Below, in pieces: positions 1 through 9,587 of a stretch of 64,000 bases of DNA (position 1 is the first letter of the stretch; each line of letters starts with the position of its first letter). The notes beneath the pieces were generated by a model. It saw only the letters and a list, made by a program, of their open reading frames with translations. It searched no databases and had not been told where the DNA came from. The stretch is from positions 62,001 through 126,000 of the forward strand of contig WBUR01000004.1 in assembly GCA_008933615.1 (NCBI GenBank). Reading direction: 5' to 3'. The stretch comes from a bacterium (GTDB lineage: Bacteria; CLD3; SB21). Position numbers and translations under genes: made by a program.

Positions 1-74
1 TTGGCATAAGCGCCTCCCTGTTTCTCTTGCGGGAAATTAATTTGAATTTCCTGAATCTTTTTTTCTTCGGCCAT
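1..74 (-). CDS. DUF3467 family protein, N-terminal fragment (cut by window edge)
   Basis: An ATG at 74 opens a minus-strand frame that runs off the left edge after 24 complete codons. The visible start reads MAEEKKIQEIQINFP and continues through a GGAYA stretch. This matches the usual opening of DUF3467 proteins, small cytoplasmic proteins of about 100 residues with unknown function, which normally follow with a segment on SPSEFVLDF. It lies 52 bases downstream of the decarboxylase gene on the same strand and could share its transcript. The family call rests on the first 24 residues only. Confidence 0.6.
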   Translation of the reverse strand, partial: MAEEKKIQEIQINFPQEKQGGAYA

Positions 75-126
75 TCTGACGTATCCTTTGTATTATATTA
101 TTTGAATTTTTTGCAAAATGTGCATA

Positions 127-1392
127 TTAAATTATACAGTGGTCAATATATTCTTGGGGTTCAATTCGTCTCCGAACGAGGACTGCCTTGCGATCACGAA
201 TCATTACCTCTGCGGGAATCGGATGACTGAGGAAGTACGGCATGGATTCCGAAAATCCATATGCGCCCGCGTTAAAAAACGCGATGGTGTCCCCTACTTC
301 AATATCGGGCAGTTTTACATCCATCCCTATACAATCCAAGCTGGTGCACAATGGACCTTCAACACGGTATATGTTTGCAGGTTCATGGTCAAATTTATTG
401 GAAACCCGCACCGGGTGATTCTGGTGAATTAAAGCCGGGCGCAGAAAATTATTAATCCCTGCATCCGTTATGACAAATCTAACGCCTCGTGAGGTTTTGA
501 CATCTACCACATTTGTCAACAGCACGCCGCACTCGCCCGAAAGATAACGTCCGGGTTCCACGATCCAGCGCACCGTACTCAGCGATGAAATTTCTTTATG
601 CAGATCGCTAAACTCTCGCCCCAATGCTATGACGTCAAGTTCTTTCTCGCCTTCGGCATACGGTATTCCCAGTCCTCCGCCAATATCGATATACTCAAGC
701 GATAGATTTTTATGATCCATGATATCACATGCGAGCCGTAGAATATTTTTGGTATTAGCTGCGAGCTGTTTATAATCCAACACCTGGGCGGCATTAAAAA
801 CGTGAATCCCCACAACGATGACGTTTTCAAGCTTCCTTACGCGATCAATGACGTCGAAAATCTGGTTCTCGTCAATCCCGAATTTTTTGGCCTGAGTCCC
901 GCCTATCATTTTGATAGATTCCTTAATCGCATAATCGGTATTGACGCGCAGTCCGATCTTTATCTTCTTATTCTCTTTCTTTGCGGCGGAGTTTATTCTA
1001 ATTATCTCATTTTCTGATTCACAGTTAAACGAGTAAATTCCAAGTTGTATTGCCAATACAATCTCATCGTCGGATTTCCCCGGCCCGGTAAAAACAACGC
1101 GCGCTCCATCGATGGCCAATTTTTTTATGGCTGTCAATTCACCTATAGACGCCACGTCAAACCCGCATCCGAGCTCGGCGAGTATTCTGATAACGGCTAA
1201 ATTCGGATTGCTCTTCATTGCATAAAAAATGTGTACATGCGGTGGCATCGCTTCGCGCAATCGCTGAAATTTGGCACGAATAATCTCCGAGTCATAGACG
1301 TACAGCGGCGTCTTATATAGACGTGTCATCTCTTCAAAATCCATTCCGCCGATCTGAAGCCGTGATGTATTGCGTTTAAAATATTCCAGCAT
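127..1392 (-). CDS. Type III PLP-dependent decarboxylase (alanine racemase-like fold; LysA/exosortase-associated group)
   Basis: The 421-residue protein has the two-domain layout of fold-type III PLP decarboxylases: an N-terminal TIM barrel with the cofactor lysine in YAMKSN, a glycine-rich phosphate-binding segment (IGGGLG), EPGRY, and a C-terminal beta-barrel with a CTSLD motif and a GAYG turn. The family decarboxylates amino acids such as diaminopimelate or ornithine. The HxGSQ motif of classical diaminopimelate decarboxylase is replaced here by HVFNAAQ, so LysA is not the best name. Relatives with altered motifs at this point act in secondary metabolism or accompany exosortase systems. 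The substrate is unknown. It follows the SRPBCC protein gene after 2 bases and is probably cotranscribed with it. Family is confident, substrate is not. Confidence 0.8.
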   Translation of the reverse strand: MLEYFKRNTSRLQIGGMDFEEMTRLYKTPLYVYDSEIIRAKFQRLREAMPPHVHIFYAMKSNPNLAVIRILAELGCGFDVASIGELTAIKKLAIDGARVVFTGPGKSDDEIVLAIQLGIYSFNCESENEIIRINSAAKKENKKIKIGLRVNTDYAIKESIKMIGGTQAKKFGIDENQIFDVIDRVRKLENVIVVGIHVFNAAQVLDYKQLAANTKNILRLACDIMDHKNLSLEYIDIGGGLGIPYAEGEKELDVIALGREFSDLHKEISSLSTVRWIVEPGRYLSGECGVLLTNVVDVKTSRGVRFVITDAGINNFLRPALIHQNHPVRVSNKFDHEPANIYRVEGPLCTSLDCIGMDVKLPDIEVGDTIAFFNAGAYGFSESMPYFLSHPIPAEVMIRDRKAVLVRRRIEPQEYIDHCII

Positions 1393-1394
1393 GA

Positions 1395-1961
1395 TTATTG
1401 AGACTGCTCACAGAGTTTTTTTAAGTTTTCCAGACTGCTTACATTTAGTTTATTCATTCCGATCCTGACACTGAGCACCTTGATGCCGCCCAACAATCCG
1501 CTGAAAGTAAATTTTTCTTTTATGGTAACTTTGGTGTTGTTCTTATCCAATTCAAATAAAAGCACCTCCGGCTCCATTCCGTTCAATGGCCCTCCGGAAA
1601 CTTTATATACTATGCGCGACGGAGAATCTGCTTTCACAAAACCCACATTCATTTTCAGCAATTGGGTGGCATCGCGCACCCCGGCCAGCATTGTGTCCAC
1701 GTTGACGCCCGGGATCTGAACCTGCAAATTGATGTCTTTAGGAATATCAAAATTATCAAAAGAAATACCCCCCATCATAGCGATCACGTGCCATCGCCGG
1801 AGATTCTGAGCCTCGGCGAAAATAGCCTCCCGGGACACCCGAACATCTATACCGGTTTCGCTGTTATATTCTTTCGGCAGAAAAAAAATAATGACGACAA
1901 GCGCTGCGATCATGAAAACGACAAATAAGATCAGATTTTTAATCCATCTAAATAAGAACAT
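1395..1961 (-). CDS. Membrane-anchored SRPBCC (polyketide cyclase-like) domain protein
   Basis: The 188-residue product begins with one hydrophobic segment (about residues 10-29, rich in V, I, L and F) that would anchor it in the inner membrane. The rest resembles the START/SRPBCC lipid-binding fold often annotated as polyketide cyclase/dehydrase: an opening strand around IDVRVSREAIF and late paired strands around KVTIKEKFTF. Such proteins bind hydrophobic ligands in a deep cavity and often have no known reaction. It is the first gene of a minus-strand set with the PLP decarboxylase and the DUF3467 gene, and is divergent from ppk1 across about 230 bases. The fold assignment is by overall pattern only. 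Confidence 0.6.
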   Translation of the reverse strand: MFLFRWIKNLILFVVFMIAALVVIIFFLPKEYNSETGIDVRVSREAIFAEAQNLRRWHVIAMMGGISFDNFDIPKDINLQVQIPGVNVDTMLAGVRDATQLLKMNVGFVKADSPSRIVYKVSGGPLNGMEPEVLLFELDKNNTKVTIKEKFTFSGLLGGIKVLSVRIGMNKLNVSSLENLKKLCEQSQ

Positions 1962-2113
1962 GATTCATTTCCTTTGCAGAAAGAAAAACGTACGTTGTCC
2001 TGAGAATAATATTCGGCGAAACCACTAAAAGAAATAATTTATTTGTTTTTTCCCTAGTCTGATGCGCGTCAAAAAATATCACTCTAAGCCTTGAAAAACA
2101 AGCCATTTCTTAC

Positions 2114-2142
2114 TTGAAATACGATATAAAATTGATTACTTT
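2114..2142 (+). promoter_or_regulatory. Predicted sigma-70-type promoter of ppk1
   Basis: TTGAAA at 2114-2119 and TACTTT at 2137-2142 are separated by exactly 17 bases, about 48 bases ahead of the GTG start of ppk1. The same TTGAnn-17-TAnnTT pattern precedes several other genes and both tRNAs in this window. The rest of the 1962-2189 gap shows no other clear feature. Confidence 0.4.
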
Positions 2143-2189
2143 TTCAAACTAATTGTTTTGAAATCAAATCATTAACCTCGAGCCGTATT

Positions 2190-4337
2190 GTGATTGCCTC
2201 CAAATCTACCGACACGATTGTCGAGCAAATTCTTGATAAAACAGACGGTGAAAAAGAAACCGGATTACCGAGCCCTAAGACTTTTGATAAGCCGGAGAAT
2301 TTTAACAACCGCGAACTGAGTTGGCTCGAATTTAACCGGCGCGTACTCGAGGAGGCCCAAGACCCTACCGTACCGTTGCTGGAACGAATTAAATTTCTTT
2401 CCATTTTCAGCACTAATTTGGATGAATTCTTTATGGTGCGTGTGGCGGGCGTGCGGCGTCAGATTGATGCAAATGTGTTAAGCAAAGGCCCCGACGGTTT
2501 GCTCCCCCGGGAGGTCATGGAAGCTATGTCACGACGAATCCATGAACTGACGGAAATTCAACATGATTATTTTTTTGACACGTTGCTGCCATTGCTCAAC
2601 AAAGAAAATGTATTTATTCTGAAGCCGGATCAGCTTAACAACGATCAATTGATTTTTGCAGACGATTATTTCAAACATACGGTAATGTCCATCCTGACGC
2701 CATTGGCTATCGATCCCAGTCATCCTTTTCCGCATCTGACCAACCGAACCCTGTGTCTCATTGCGGAAATGAGATCGTTAGTCGAGAGCAAGCTTCCAAA
2801 AACAAATTTAGCCATTATTCCAATTTCAGTTTCAGTTATTCCCCGGTTTGTGCGCCTGCCCTCGCCTGAAGGGTCTTATCAGTTCATCCCGCTTGAGGAC
2901 CTGATACGGGTATGCATTCATGAATTATTCAAAGGCTACGAGGTATTCAACTGTTATGCGATTCGCGTGATACGTGATTCCGATCTGCAATATGACGAGG
3001 ATCCATCCGAGGATCTTATCAAGACCATTTCCGAAACTCTTCGAAATCGCAGAAAAGGCGCCGCAGTTCGATTGCAGTTTGAAAGGAATATATCAGAACC
3101 GGTACTGAAAAACTTGATTCAGGAATTAGATGTAGAGCCAGAAGATCTGTATCCGACCCGTGGATTCATAAGTTTCTCCGAACTGATGGTTATCTACAGT
3201 CAACTCGATATTCCGCATCTCAAGGACCCCGTATTCGTTCCGCGATTGGTTTCGGAATTCGAAACCGGAACGGATATGTTCAGCGTGATCCGAAACAGCG
3301 ACGTGCTCATTCACCATCCGTATCAAAGTTTTAATTACGTCACGCGTTTTTTGCAGGAAGCGGCTGAAGATCCTCATGTATTAGCGATCAAAATGACGTT
3401 ATACCGTATCGCCGCTAATTCGCCGATTGCTCAAGCGCTTCAACTCGCCGCAGAACGAGGTAAACAAGTTGCCGTTCTAGTTGAACTAAAAGCGCGTTTC
3501 GATGAAGAAGCAAATATTCAATGGGCGCGTAAGCTCGAAGATGCCGGCGCGCATGTGATTTACGGGATGTCCGGCTTGAAAACGCACTGCAAAGTTTGCA
3601 TGATTGTGCGCCAGGAAAAGAACAAGATCCGCCGATATTGTCATCTCGGAACCGGTAATTACAATGATCGTACGTCGCAGATTTACGGCGATATGGGGCT
3701 TTTCACGGCGCATCCACGGTTTGGCGAAGATTTGTCTAATTTATTTAACGTACTTACGGGTTATTCCACGCCTCCGAAATTTCACCGCATTAAGATTGCG
3801 CCTACGGAATTGCGTGAGACGTTTATCTCGCGTATTCGGCGCGAGATCGCTAATGCCAGGGAAGGGAAGCCGGCATTGATTATTGCCAAGATGAACGCGT
3901 TGGTGGACAAGCAGATCATTTTGGAGTTATACCGCGCAAGCCAGGCGGGCGTTTCGATTAAATGTATTATACGAGGCATTTGTTGTTTAAAACCGGGCGT
4001 GAAAGGGCTCAGCGACAATATCGAAGTCATCAGCATTATTGACCGGTTTTTGGAACATGCACGTATTTTCTATTTTCAGAATAATGACCAGCCGGAATAT
4101 TTCCTTGCCAGTTCTGACTGGATGCCACGTAATCTGAATCAACGGATCGAAGTACTTTTCCCAATTAAAGAACCGAAGTACCAGCAGTACATCTGGAATA
4201 TTCTGCAGATTCAGCTGTCCGATAATGTCAAAGCCAGAAAATTTCTGTCTGAAGGAACTACCATTCGGGTCAAAAACGATAAGAAAAAGAACCGCTCGCA
4301 GATTGCTTTATATGAAATGCACGGTAAACTCAATTAA
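2190..4337 (+). CDS. ppk1: Polyphosphate kinase 1
   Basis: PPK1 reversibly transfers the gamma phosphate of ATP to polyphosphate and supports stress survival and phosphate storage. The 715-residue length is typical. The N-terminal domain contains NNRELSWLEFNRRVLEEA, a family signature. The two phospholipase-D-like HKD sites are visible: THCK with His466, the expected autophosphorylated residue, followed by YCHLGTGNYN, and the second His at about 623 in EHARIF. The C-terminal part carries the family segment SSDWMPRNLNQRIEVLFPI. The frame opens with GTG at 2190; I see no strong ribosome site, but the conserved region begins soon after, so a later start is unlikely. It is a single plus-strand gene between minus-strand operons, and its stop overlaps the convergent pmbA stop by 4 bases. 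Confidence 0.95.
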   Translation: MIASKSTDTIVEQILDKTDGEKETGLPSPKTFDKPENFNNRELSWLEFNRRVLEEAQDPTVPLLERIKFLSIFSTNLDEFFMVRVAGVRRQIDANVLSKGPDGLLPREVMEAMSRRIHELTEIQHDYFFDTLLPLLNKENVFILKPDQLNNDQLIFADDYFKHTVMSILTPLAIDPSHPFPHLTNRTLCLIAEMRSLVESKLPKTNLAIIPISVSVIPRFVRLPSPEGSYQFIPLEDLIRVCIHELFKGYEVFNCYAIRVIRDSDLQYDEDPSEDLIKTISETLRNRRKGAAVRLQFERNISEPVLKNLIQELDVEPEDLYPTRGFISFSELMVIYSQLDIPHLKDPVFVPRLVSEFETGTDMFSVIRNSDVLIHHPYQSFNYVTRFLQEAAEDPHVLAIKMTLYRIAANSPIAQALQLAAERGKQVAVLVELKARFDEEANIQWARKLEDAGAHVIYGMSGLKTHCKVCMIVRQEKNKIRRYCHLGTGNYNDRTSQIYGDMGLFTAHPRFGEDLSNLFNVLTGYSTPPKFHRIKIAPTELRETFISRIRREIANAREGKPALIIAKMNALVDKQIILELYRASQAGVSIKCIIRGICCLKPGVKGLSDNIEVISIIDRFLEHARIFYFQNNDQPEYFLASSDWMPRNLNQRIEVLFPIKEPKYQQYIWNILQIQLSDNVKARKFLSEGTTIRVKNDKKKNRSQIALYEMHGKLN

Positions 4338-5674
4338 TTTCCACTGATCGTCATGTCTGCGATCTTCAAGGTTGGACATGCCATAGGACCGCGAAACTCC
4401 AGATCATTTCCAACTGACATAATATTTTTCAGCATATCTTTCATGTTAGACGCCACCACGACTTCATGAACCGGGTATACCGGTGATCCATTATCAATCC
4501 ACAGCCCTGACGCTCCGTATGAAAAAACTCCGCTGACCGGATCAAATCCGAATCCCATGAGTTTTGTAATTAACAAGCCTCGTCCGGTTTTTTGAATAAT
4601 TTCTTCGGGCGTTTGAGTGCCTTTTTCAATAAATAAATTATTTACTCCGATCGTGATCTCCGAATCATACCTTCGATGGGCATGCCCTGTTGACTCTGTA
4701 CCGGCTCTCAGCGCAGCTTTCGTATCATACATGAATTTCTTTAATACGCCATTTTCCACAATTACCTGTCGTGAGGTAGGGACCCCTTCCCCGTCGAAGG
4801 GTCGTGAGCCGAGCTTGCCTCGTAACGATCCGTCATCAATGATAGTTAAAAAATCCGGAGCGATTTGTTTTTCTATCTCATCTTTCAAAAATGATAATTC
4901 ACGGTTGACGTTATCGCCATTTATCAATGAAAAAAAAGACGATAGAAATGTAACCCCGCAGGGCGGTTCAAAAATTACGTCGGCTTGGGTAGTTTGAATT
5001 TTTCTTGCGCCTAATAATCGGACGGTTCGCTCTACCGCTATGGCGGCTATTTTATCCGTAGAATCCAGTTTATCGAAAAATCGACTATAACTATACCAGG
5101 TTTCGTTTGTCCGAACGCCGCCCCAGGCTGCTACCGGCGAAACCGATATCCGCGACAACGTCATGGAATACGAACCTGAACTACCTTTTGAATTAAGAAC
5201 GTGAATAGATGAAGTCGTGTTAGTAAAACCGGCTCCCTCGGTGTGTGTGATCCGAGCATCATTCTCATACACTTTTTGTTCAAGCGATTTTGCCAATAAA
5301 ATCTTTTGATCAGGGCTCATATCCTGCACATGAGGATCAAAAAGTTCAAGGTCGTCGCATGGGGACAGAACCGCGCGCGGCAGAACGTTATTTTCATCTG
5401 CATCGGACAAATCAGCCAATGAGCAAGCGGAGTCTATGGTGGATTCAAGGGCGGGTTTTGAGAAATCGGTTGTAAATGAAAATCCGGTCTTGTTTCCGAG
5501 AAACACTCGCAATCCTAGCCCTTTGAAAGAGGATTGTTTCAGGCTTTCAATTGAGTCGTTGCGGACATGAACTGAGAACTCTTCGCCGTTTTCAATATAC
5601 ACTTCGGCGTGGCCGGCGCCACGTATCCGGGACCATCGCAAGACTTTTTCGGCTAGAGATAAATAATCACTCAA
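4334..5674 (-). CDS. pmbA: TldE/PmbA-like metalloprotease subunit
   Basis: The 446-residue protein matches the TldD/PmbA family along its length: an N-terminal GHAEVYIENGEEFSV stretch, a central substrate-groove domain, and a C-terminal GHAHRRYDSEITIGVNN segment typical of the TldE (PmbA) branch. TldD and TldE form a heterodimeric protease that degrades unfolded peptides and processes some modified peptides; TldD supplies the zinc site HExxxH. I see no such motif here, which fits TldE. No tldD is in the window, so the partner must be elsewhere if it exists. The gene is last in the minus-strand gpsA-HP-ispG-HIT-rsgA-pmbA series, with a 4-base overlap with the rsgA stop that suggests coupling. 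Confidence 0.88.
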   Translation of the reverse strand: MSDYLSLAEKVLRWSRIRGAGHAEVYIENGEEFSVHVRNDSIESLKQSSFKGLGLRVFLGNKTGFSFTTDFSKPALESTIDSACSLADLSDADENNVLPRAVLSPCDDLELFDPHVQDMSPDQKILLAKSLEQKVYENDARITHTEGAGFTNTTSSIHVLNSKGSSGSYSMTLSRISVSPVAAWGGVRTNETWYSYSRFFDKLDSTDKIAAIAVERTVRLLGARKIQTTQADVIFEPPCGVTFLSSFFSLINGDNVNRELSFLKDEIEKQIAPDFLTIIDDGSLRGKLGSRPFDGEGVPTSRQVIVENGVLKKFMYDTKAALRAGTESTGHAHRRYDSEITIGVNNLFIEKGTQTPEEIIQKTGRGLLITKLMGFGFDPVSGVFSYGASGLWIDNGSPVYPVHEVVVASNMKDMLKNIMSVGNDLEFRGPMACPTLKIADMTISGN

Positions 5675-6942
5675 GCAGTAATATTTTCTATAATTCGCAG
5701 GTAATTTTGATAACGGTCTTCTGATATATCCCCATTTTTAACTGCGTCGATAACTTTACATCCGGCTTCATCGATATGATTGCATTCCAAAGAAGCACAC
5801 TGCAGGTTATAATTCCTAAAATCCCTAAAATATTTTTTCAGGTCCTTCGGCGCAATACCGCCCGGTTCATATTCTCTTACGCCGGGAGTGTCGATTACAA
5901 ATCCGCCGCCGTCTATTTTACTGAAGACAGTTTTTTGCGTTTCAACATAATCATCATCGGAAATGGCCTTGAAGTCTTCCGGCTCCGATGGAATCATCGT
6001 TTTTTGCGGCCGGGTCAGTAATTGAAACAGCGTCGTTTTCCCTACGCCGGTGTGGCCGGTGAAAACAGTCGTCTTGTTTTTTAACATCATCCGGATTTCC
6101 TGAAGGCTTGATTCTAAAGCCGATGAAGTATATACGATACGATAACCCATTCGTTTATACACATCCATTTGCTCGAGAAACATATTGTCCTCCGCCAGAT
6201 CAATTTTGGAACAACAGATAACAGGCTTGAATCCTCTTTTTTCACATACCGCTAAGTGGGTGTCAAGCCAATCGGTTCTCAGAACCGGTTCTTTCACGGA
6301 GGTAACTAGAAATATCTGATTTACATTGGCGGCCTGAATTGATTCCCGGCCTTTAGACGACGGACCGGCTGCATAATTTTGCCGCGGTTCATATTTATCG
6401 ATCAATCCCCTGCCATCTGCACGAAGGGTAATTCGCACGCGGTCACCGATATATATAGGGCCTTGTCGCTGGACAGATTCCTGCACAGCGCAAAGATAAT
6501 CTTTATTTTCTGCGGTCACAGTATATTCTGATTTCTCGATTGACGAAACAAAACCATTCAGCGTTTTTACTTTGAATGTCGCCTGCGGCTGCACATGAGA
6601 TTGTAAGGGTCTGGACGCCGATTGGTTTTTTCCGGCGTCAGAATTTTTTTGATGCTTAAACTCGGAACTCTTGTTCCTGTTTTGATCAGACCCTTTTGAT
6701 TTATCTTTTTTAAATTTTCGATTTTTAAACCGGTCATGGTTCTGATGATTTGTTTGGGCCTGTACGTTTTTAGGTTGAATTTTATTTGGTTGGGCGTTAT
6801 TGACCTGAACATTTTTTAAGTGAACGGCATCGGACTGATTTTTCGGCGGCTCAGGCTTTTTTTGTTGGCCTGAATTCTGTGAAATTTTCAGTTTATCGTT
6901 CAGTTCATCAAGATACTTTTGTGCCCAGTTATTATCGGACAT
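5671..6942 (-). CDS. rsgA: Ribosome small-subunit GTPase RsgA with long K/N/Q-rich N-terminal extension
   Basis: RsgA is a circularly permuted GTPase that checks late 30S subunit maturation. From about residue 125 the protein has the OB-fold (with YIGDRVRI), the permuted GTPase with G4-like CCSKIDLAED before the P-loop GHTGVGKT at about 296-303, then DTPGVREYE, and the C-terminal zinc motif with CASLECNH and a later GC. The 423 residues exceed the usual 290-350 because of roughly 120 N-terminal residues of low complexity, rich in K, N, Q and S with repeated NVQ/QPNK-like units. This part is probably disordered and may bind RNA. The gene starts 9 bases after the HIT gene ends and overlaps pmbA by 4 bases. 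Confidence 0.93.
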   Translation of the reverse strand: MSDNNWAQKYLDELNDKLKISQNSGQQKKPEPPKNQSDAVHLKNVQVNNAQPNKIQPKNVQAQTNHQNHDRFKNRKFKKDKSKGSDQNRNKSSEFKHQKNSDAGKNQSASRPLQSHVQPQATFKVKTLNGFVSSIEKSEYTVTAENKDYLCAVQESVQRQGPIYIGDRVRITLRADGRGLIDKYEPRQNYAAGPSSKGRESIQAANVNQIFLVTSVKEPVLRTDWLDTHLAVCEKRGFKPVICCSKIDLAEDNMFLEQMDVYKRMGYRIVYTSSALESSLQEIRMMLKNKTTVFTGHTGVGKTTLFQLLTRPQKTMIPSEPEDFKAISDDDYVETQKTVFSKIDGGGFVIDTPGVREYEPGGIAPKDLKKYFRDFRNYNLQCASLECNHIDEAGCKVIDAVKNGDISEDRYQNYLRIIENITA

Positions 6943-6951
6943 TCACACTCC

Positions 6952-7464
6952 TTATTTCAATTTTTCAAATTCGGTAAACAGCCGGTCGTACGTTGCAGAA
7001 ATATATTCCGGCATGACTTTAACGTCTCCGATCACCGGCATAAAATTAGTGTCCCCATTCCAGCGAGGCACGATATGCATATGCACATGATCATCGATGC
7101 CGGCGCCGGCCGTGCGGCCAAGATTCACGCCTAAATTAAATCCTTCCGGTTTCATACATTCACGCAGAGCGGTAATACTTTTTTGCGTGGTCTGCATAAA
7201 ATCCAGCAACGTCTCCGGAGGCAGTGAATTGAGATCGGGCGCATGCTGATAGGGCACCACCATAAGATGGCCGTTGTTGTAAGGATACAAATTCATCATG
7301 ACAAAATTATGCGTAGACCGAAAAAGAATCAAATTTTCTTTATCTGTATCGTCTTGCGGCTTGAAACAGAAAATACAGCCCTCGCCTTCGCTTTTATCCG
7401 CCGCCTTAATGTAACGCATGCGCCATGGCGCCCATAATTGAGTTGGCACAACTTTCTCCGTCAA
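6952..7464 (-). CDS. HIT family nucleotide hydrolase/phosphorylase
   Basis: The protein has the histidine triad HVHMHIVPRW near its C-terminus and an N-terminal GCIFC pair typical of the zinc-containing branch. WAPWRMRYI near the start is characteristic of HIT proteins related to diadenosine tetraphosphate (Ap4A) phosphorylases and hydrolases. The family cleaves the alpha-phosphate of dinucleoside polyphosphates or nucleotide adducts through a covalent histidine intermediate. The 170-residue length is normal for this branch. It lies between ispG (18 bases) and rsgA (9 bases) in a compact operon. The exact substrate cannot be read from the sequence. Confidence 0.9.
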   Translation of the reverse strand: MTEKVVPTQLWAPWRMRYIKAADKSEGEGCIFCFKPQDDTDKENLILFRSTHNFVMMNLYPYNNGHLMVVPYQHAPDLNSLPPETLLDFMQTTQKSITALRECMKPEGFNLGVNLGRTAGAGIDDHVHMHIVPRWNGDTNFMPVIGDVKVMPEYISATYDRLFTEFEKLK

Positions 7465-7482
7465 TTAGTGAATAATAACAAA

Positions 7483-9567
7483 TCATTTCGTGTCATTCCA
7501 CATCCCCTCGCTTTTAATCAGTTCAATCAGACGTTGATCTGCGGCCGCCATGTCAATATTACGTTCAACCAACTCTTTTCCAACGTAGAGATTGATCTTT
7601 CCGGCGCTTGAGCCAACATAACCAAAATCGGCGTCGGCCATCTCACCTGGCCCATTGACAATACAACCCATGATCGCAATTTTGACGCCTTTAAGATGTG
7701 CAGTCTTGGATTTGATTCGAGCCGTCACTTCCTGCAGGTCAAATAGCGTGCGCCCGCAGGAGGGACATGAGATAAATTCAGTTTTGGATATGCGCAGGCG
7801 CGCTGCCTGAAGTATATTATAATTGAGCCGTATCAGGTCGTCCGCTTCCATGTCAGGATCTTCAATATAAATGCAGTCGCCTATTCCGTCACAAAGAAGC
7901 GATCCCAATTGGATGGAAGCCTCAAATAATGTCGGTATTCCTTTCTTTGCAGAATAGTGAATCTTAATCGGCGACTTAAGATCAGCGGCATGAAGTTTTG
8001 CTGCCAGAATACGGTTAGCATAGATCGTATCGTCGCATGGCATTGAAACTGAACAGTTACTGAAATCCTCATCGGAACACACCCGCATATATTCGACGGC
8101 CTCATCTGCAACTGTCATTATCTGACTGAGAGATGGGTGTGAGTCGAGAGATGCTGCTTCGAGATGCAATGCCTTTTTCTCAAAAACTTTCAATAAATTT
8201 ATTATGTCAATAATTTCCGATCGAACGTTTTCTCCAGGCGTGTAGTGTAATATGTCGCAATGTAAAATTGAACTCTTTGCAATATCTAAGTCCTTTTTAA
8301 TCTGCGCAGAAATTGCAACCGGAATATGGTGATTTTGAATCAGTGAATATAAATTCTGAAGCGATTCTACATCATTCAAACTTTTGATTTCGACACGCAC
8401 GATTTCGGCTCGCACTGCATCCGCTATCCCGGCTTTAGACATGTTTTTAACGGCGGTGAATGCTTTTTCCGTATGGGATATAGACATCGGCAGCGGAAGT
8501 TCTACGCGCACATGATGAACACCCCCCAAATTGAACAGGGGCAGTTCCACCGTTTGCGACCATCGTCGGCCGTATTGAAATGGGCCGCGCGCTTCACAAA
8601 TATCCGGATCGTCAGTATGGTTAAAAGACGGCTTTTCATTATAGCTGTTATATTTTCCTGCAATGGCGCGCGCTGCTGGAATTTCAAAAACAGAGTTTTC
8701 GGTTAATGATACACGAATCGTATCGCCTAAACCGTCTTCGAGTAATGCGCCAATTCCAATGGCAGACTTGATGCGCCCGTCTTCGCCGTCACCGGCTTCC
8801 GTCACACCAAGGTGAAAAGGGTAATCCATTTTGAGTTCATCCATCCGCGATGCCAGCAACCGATACGTAGCGATCATGACCTGCACGTTAGACGATTTCA
8901 TGGAGAGAATTATGTTTTTGTAATCGTATCTTTCGCAAATAGAAACAAATTCCAGGGCCGATTCCACCATTCCCAACGGCGTGTCGCCGTAACGGTTCAT
9001 AATACGATCTGACAAAGAACCGTGATTGGTGCCAATTCGCATTGCAATGCCGTATTCCTTGCATCGCAAAACCAGAGGCCTGAAAGTTTCTTCGATACGA
9101 TCAAGTTCTTTTTCGTAGTCATGATCCGAGTAATCAACCACAGCAAACTTTTTCTTGTCGGCATAATTGCCGGGATTGATACGCACTTTTTCGACGAATT
9201 CAGCTGCCTTCATTGCTGCATTCGGAGTAAAATGAATATCAGCAACCAACGGGACTCTGATTTTCTGCTGATTTAGCGCATCACGGATGTTTTTGAGGTT
9301 TTCGGCATCTCGAATGGACGGAGCCGTAATGCGCACAATCTCACACCCCGCTTCATACAGTTCGATCACTTGCCTCACCGTCCCGGCCGTATCCATAGTG
9401 TCCGTTGTGGTCATCGATTGGATGCGAATCGGGTTAGTTCCGCCGATACCAATGTCGCCGACCATAACTTCCCGTGTTCTGCGACGGGCATAAGAGAACA
9501 CGGTTTCGCAATATTTGGATTTTCGCTGTGATTGAACGATAAGGGGATTAGAAACTAATACTTCCAT
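7483..9567 (-). CDS. ispG: 4-hydroxy-3-methylbut-2-enyl diphosphate synthase, long form (GcpE/IspG)
   Basis: IspG catalyses the penultimate step of the non-mevalonate isoprenoid pathway, reducing methylerythritol cyclodiphosphate with a [4Fe-4S] cluster. The N-terminal TIM barrel opens with IRIQSMTTTDTMD and contains VADIHFTP and RINPGN. The C-terminal cluster domain shows CPSC (Cys about 600 and 603), then GCIVNGPGE with the third Cys about 634 and the conserved Glu. At 694 residues it is the long form, with an extra middle domain between barrel and cluster domain, as known from Bacteroidetes, Chlorobi, Chlamydiae and plants; the short proteobacterial form is near 370. This is a useful lineage clue. 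It sits third in the gpsA operon. Confidence 0.96.
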   Translation of the reverse strand: MEVLVSNPLIVQSQRKSKYCETVFSYARRRTREVMVGDIGIGGTNPIRIQSMTTTDTMDTAGTVRQVIELYEAGCEIVRITAPSIRDAENLKNIRDALNQQKIRVPLVADIHFTPNAAMKAAEFVEKVRINPGNYADKKKFAVVDYSDHDYEKELDRIEETFRPLVLRCKEYGIAMRIGTNHGSLSDRIMNRYGDTPLGMVESALEFVSICERYDYKNIILSMKSSNVQVMIATYRLLASRMDELKMDYPFHLGVTEAGDGEDGRIKSAIGIGALLEDGLGDTIRVSLTENSVFEIPAARAIAGKYNSYNEKPSFNHTDDPDICEARGPFQYGRRWSQTVELPLFNLGGVHHVRVELPLPMSISHTEKAFTAVKNMSKAGIADAVRAEIVRVEIKSLNDVESLQNLYSLIQNHHIPVAISAQIKKDLDIAKSSILHCDILHYTPGENVRSEIIDIINLLKVFEKKALHLEAASLDSHPSLSQIMTVADEAVEYMRVCSDEDFSNCSVSMPCDDTIYANRILAAKLHAADLKSPIKIHYSAKKGIPTLFEASIQLGSLLCDGIGDCIYIEDPDMEADDLIRLNYNILQAARLRISKTEFISCPSCGRTLFDLQEVTARIKSKTAHLKGVKIAIMGCIVNGPGEMADADFGYVGSSAGKINLYVGKELVERNIDMAAADQRLIELIKSEGMWNDTK

Positions 9568-9587
9568 GCAGTTATTTGAATTGCTTC

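Noticed and set aside
127-1392. Naming the first complete gene lysA.
   Set aside because: The HxGSQ motif of diaminopimelate decarboxylase is replaced by HVFNAAQ, so only the family level is supported.
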